Assembly: GCF_003247215.1 (NCBI RefSeq)
Contig: NZ_QKAP01000093.1
Span: 1-59,855, forward strand
From: Malonomonas rubra
GTDB lineage: Bacteria > Desulfobacterota > Desulfuromonadia > Desulfuromonadales > Geopsychrobacteraceae
Direction of reading: 5' to 3'
DNA length: 59,855 nt
In this document: piece after piece, positions 57,566-59,855 of the stretch
Layout: every line of letters begins with the position of its first letter
Numbering within the stretch: position 1 is the stretch's first letter
Notes under the pieces: model-generated
Told to the model about the DNA's origin: nothing
The model's input: the letters and a program-made list of their open reading frames with translations, nothing else
Databases searched by the model: none
Program-made: the position numbers and the translations under genes

Positions 57566-57973
57566 TCAGCGCCCCCCTTTGCTTTTCAGCGCCGGAACGT
57601 ACTTCATATCGCTTTTTAGGATATGGTTCTTCAGCCAATCGGAAAGGAACTCGATCACTTCGAAGGAGAGGATGAACTCACCTTCGTCACAACGGTTCGC
57701 CATTTCCTGCGCTTTTTCCACAAACCCTTTATGTTCACGGATATGTTTCAAAATCCCCAGATATTCGCCTTCGTGCATGTATGTCTCTTCAACCTGGAAG
57801 TGCATTTTCGCGTAATCCCCAATCCCATTGACGATCTCAGCAACAAGCTGCTGCCCGCGGTCCTTGCTCATAGCAAAATGAAGCTCATTGATCATCTTGA
57901 TCAACTGCTTGTGATGAGTGTCCAGCTCAACCACACCTACACTGTAATCCTGACTCCAACTGATAATCGCCAT
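57566..57973 (-). CDS. Bacteriohemerythrin
   Basis: A 135-residue four-helix oxygen-binding protein from ATG 57973 (AGGAT site); an earlier in-frame ATG adds a non-conserved basic arm. Di-iron ligands are visible: His in L-D-T-H-H-K-Q-L, His and Glu in M-H-F-Q-V-E-E, His-x3-His in K-H-I-R-E-H-K, and His/Asp in K-N-H-I-L-K-S-D. It begins I-I-S-W-S-Q-D-Y-S-V-G-V, the standard opening. It may deliver or buffer oxygen in a microaerobic setting. Confidence 0.95.
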   Translation of the reverse strand: MAIISWSQDYSVGVVELDTHHKQLIKMINELHFAMSKDRGQQLVAEIVNGIGDYAKMHFQVEETYMHEGEYLGILKHIREHKGFVEKAQEMANRCDEGEFILSFEVIEFLSDWLKNHILKSDMKYVPALKSKGGR

Positions 57974-58128
57974 CCGTAACAATCCTTTTACACTTCGAAA
58001 ATTGAAACCTTTTTCGTAATAATTGCCTTGCCTAGCCAGCACAAGATCTCCTTGAACATTTTAATCTTTCGACGATTGACAGGCCGACCTTCACGGGGTA
58101 CAAAGACAGCCTTTTCGAAGGAGGATCT

Positions 58129-58557
58129 ATGACCGCGAAAGTCCTTTCAGCCGGCGATTACATTGCCTCGAAATGTACCAAATGCAAAGACACCACCGGA
58201 CACACCATTGTGGCAATGGTCGGCGGAAAAGTCATCAAGGTGGAGTGTAATACCTGTGGCAGCATCCACAATTATCGCGATGCCAGCAGCAAAAAAGTCG
58301 CCGCCGCGAAAAAGACATCCAGCACTGGCAGCAGCAAACCGCGTACCACTAAAGCGGAAAGAGCCTGGGAGGAATTGCAGCAGAACCTGCGCCCGGAAGA
58401 GGCCATTCCGTATAACATGAACACCCCGATGCGCGAGGAGATGCTGATTCGGCACCCGACGTTCGGCCTCGGCCTGGTGCTCAATTGTATTCGCCCAAAC
58501 AAAATGGAAGTCCATTTCCAGTCCGGCATAAAACTACTGCGCTGTAAAATAGACTGA
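58129..58557 (+). CDS. Small zinc-binding protein with a C-terminal CarD/KOW-like end
   Basis: A 142-residue protein. Residues 16-45 hold C-T-K-C ... C-N-T-C, a likely zinc site with an H-T-I-V strand. A lysine/serine/alanine-rich linker (about 52-75) follows, and then a domain with I-R-H-P-T-F-G-L-G-L-V-L, a short beta motif seen at the ends of several DNA- or RNA-polymerase-associated proteins of this bacterial group. The first ATG has GGAGG upstream. I do not recognise a named family. A nucleic-acid role fits its charge pattern. Confidence 0.7.
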   Translation: MTAKVLSAGDYIASKCTKCKDTTGHTIVAMVGGKVIKVECNTCGSIHNYRDASSKKVAAAKKTSSTGSSKPRTTKAERAWEELQQNLRPEEAIPYNMNTPMREEMLIRHPTFGLGLVLNCIRPNKMEVHFQSGIKLLRCKID

Positions 58558-58645
58558 TCTGTAGGAGGAGATTGACAAGCCCAGGTGGTTGCTGTTTAGT
58601 TGACACAGTTCAATTTCTGACCCTAAACCCAAAGGCTGCTTACGC

Positions 58646-59683
58646 ATGTCGAACCTGACTCTTCCGCAACAACGAGCCGGGCTGCTTACAACCTTGGCGG
58701 CGCTGGTCATCATCATCGCCGGGGTTAAAACAGCCTCCGCCCTGCTGGTCCCCTTTTTACTGGCTATCTTCATCGCGATTATCTGTGCCGGCCCGTTTCA
58801 CTGGCTGAAACAACGCAAGGTCCCTGATTCTCTCGCCTTGCTACTGGTTATATCCAGTGTCATGCTGACCGGGTTACTGATCGTCGCCCTGATCGGCAAC
58901 TCCGTCAACGATTTCACCCGCGACCTGCCGCTCTATCAGGAAAAACTGCGGGGGCAGACGGTTCAGTTACTTAGCTATCTGGATAAATTTGGCATTCAGG
59001 TTTCCAAGGCTGTGTTGCTTAGCCACTTCGACCCCGGAGCAATCATGCAATCGGCCGCCAGCATGCTGGCCAAAGCTGGTGGTGTGCTGACTAATTCCTT
59101 TTTGATTCTCCTCACGGTGATTTTCATCCTGCTCGAAGCTGCCGGCATGCCGGCCAAGCTAAAGGCAGCCCTGTCGGATGCCGATTCGTCATTGAAATCT
59201 TTTGAGAAGTTCGTCAGCGGAGTCCGCCAGTATTTAGCTATCAAGACGTTCGTCAGTTTTGGCACCGGTTTGCTCATCGCCATCGGTTTGACTCTGCTCG
59301 GACTCGATTATGCTTTGCTCTGGGGGCTGATCGCTTTTTTGCTCAACTATGTGCCGAATATCGGCTCCATCATCGCCGCCGTTCCGGCGGTGTTACTAGC
59401 AGTAGTACAGCTCGGCTCGTTGCATGCCCTGTTCGTAGCGGCAATCTATCTGCTGGTCAACTTGATCATGGGCAATGCAGTCGAACCGAAGCTAATGGGA
59501 CGCAAGCTGGGCCTCTCGTCACTGGTTGTTTTCCTTTCCTTGGTGTTCTGGGGCTGGATTCTAGGTCCGATCGGCATGCTGCTATCGGTTCCGTTGACAA
59601 TGATTGTCAAGATTGCTCTGGAGGTGAACGATTCAACCAACTGGCTGGCAATTCTACTAGGTTCAGAGATCCCAAAGGATTAA
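58646..59683 (+). CDS. AI-2E (TqsA/PerM) family membrane transporter
   Basis: A 345-residue protein with about eight membrane segments and the family motif in the last third, N-Y-V-P-N-I-G-S-I-I-A-A-V-P-A-V-L-L-A, plus P-K-L-M-G-R-K-L-G-L-S-S-L-V-V. The family includes autoinducer-2 exporters and Na+/H+ antiporters, so the substrate cannot be told. It is followed 33 bases later by the 3' end of a group II intron on the other strand. Confidence 0.9.
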   Translation: MSNLTLPQQRAGLLTTLAALVIIIAGVKTASALLVPFLLAIFIAIICAGPFHWLKQRKVPDSLALLLVISSVMLTGLLIVALIGNSVNDFTRDLPLYQEKLRGQTVQLLSYLDKFGIQVSKAVLLSHFDPGAIMQSAASMLAKAGGVLTNSFLILLTVIFILLEAAGMPAKLKAALSDADSSLKSFEKFVSGVRQYLAIKTFVSFGTGLLIAIGLTLLGLDYALLWGLIAFLLNYVPNIGSIIAAVPAVLLAVVQLGSLHALFVAAIYLLVNLIMGNAVEPKLMGRKLGLSSLVVFLSLVFWGWILGPIGMLLSVPLTMIVKIALEVNDSTNWLAILLGSEIPKD

Positions 59684-59716
59684 CCAAGCTGAGGCTTTGG
59701 CATCCCTCTTAAAAAA

Positions 59717-59855
59717 TCGAGTAGGGTGAGGTGGGTTGATCAATACCCACCTCATCCCTCTCACAGAACCGTGCGTACGGGCCTCGTACACGGCTCCTGT
59801 CCATCCTCCCTCAATCACGCTGAGACAGGCGGGGTCTACAACGCTCCCTCCCCTG
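59717..59855 (-). mobile_element. 3' end of a group II intron (domains V and VI), truncated by the window
   Basis: On the minus strand GAGCCGTG pairs with CACGGTTC as the lower stem of domain V, with a CG bulge and an upper stem TACG/CGTA, including the AGC catalytic triad. A GAGGTGGGT/ACCCACCTC hairpin follows as domain VI, and the intron ends CTACTCGAT at about 59717. The 3' exon starts with TTTTTT, which fits insertion behind a terminator hairpin as class C introns do, though the class is not certain. The reverse transcriptase lies outside the window. Confidence 0.85.

Overview
The window looks like the chromosome of a strictly or facultatively anaerobic Desulfuromonadales-type bacterium (Geobacter, Desulfuromonas and Pelobacter relatives). 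The inference rests on a periplasmic [NiFe] hydrogenase, a small triheme c-type cytochrome, a glycyl radical enzyme with its activase, two sigma54 activators, bacteriohemerythrin, and two signs of selenium use (tRNA 2-selenouridine synthase and an in-frame UGA selenoprotein). No database search was possible, so the taxonomic call is an inference from gene content.

Layout. 0-3.6 kb: a lipoprotein, a frameshifted unknown gene, mnmH/selU and an initiator tRNA. 3.9-6.3 kb: a [NiFe] hydrogenase large-small pair. 6.6-11.1 kb: two Sel1-repeat proteins flanking a remnant of a response-regulator receiver domain, then a zinc-ribbon membrane protein. 11.2-22.9 kb: a proline-oxidation locus (sigma54 activator, P5C dehydrogenase, proline dehydrogenase, LivJHMGF-type ABC transporter, UspA protein, second sigma54 activator). 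23-31.7 kb: mixed metabolism, including a PPDK/PEP-synthase regulatory protein, an EEP-family protein, FabH with a duplicated start region, glycerol kinase, a BBE-like flavoprotein and a selenocysteine-containing ArsM-like methyltransferase. 32.2-35.6 kb: a glycyl radical enzyme closely resembling trans-4-hydroxyproline dehydratase, plus its activase. 35.9-41.8 kb: an unknown sigma54-promoted small gene, a MOP-type exporter, two EamA transporters, a 42-residue membrane protein, a Cache sensor and a glutamine amidotransferase. 42.4-48.8 kb: gltB, gltD and a membrane protein. 48.9-55.1 kb: a glucosylglycerate synthesis and phosphorolysis cluster interrupted by a decayed fapA (DUF342) pseudogene. 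55.2-59.7 kb: triheme cytochrome, EAL-HDOD protein, MsrB, hemerythrin, a small zinc protein and an AI-2E family transporter. The last ~140 bases are the 3' end (domains V and VI) of a minus-strand group II intron that continues past the window.

How the genes may work together. Proline dehydrogenase and P5C dehydrogenase turn proline into glutamate. The glycyl radical enzyme would feed the same P5C intermediate from hydroxyproline. Three good -24/-12 (sigma54) promoters lie upstream of P5C dehydrogenase, the glycyl radical enzyme and the unknown 94-residue gene. A TATGC-N6-GCATA dyad, with the N6 spacing typical of TyrR-type regulators, occurs in tandem at the first activator's own start, about 150 bp upstream of the P5C dehydrogenase promoter and again about 150 bp upstream of the 94-residue gene. 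The glycyl radical gene has a different upstream dyad followed by a perfect IHF consensus. I read this as a proline/hydroxyproline sigma54 regulon with two related activators; it is the most interesting signal in the window, together with the methyltransferase whose only sulfur/selenium nucleophile is its selenocysteine.
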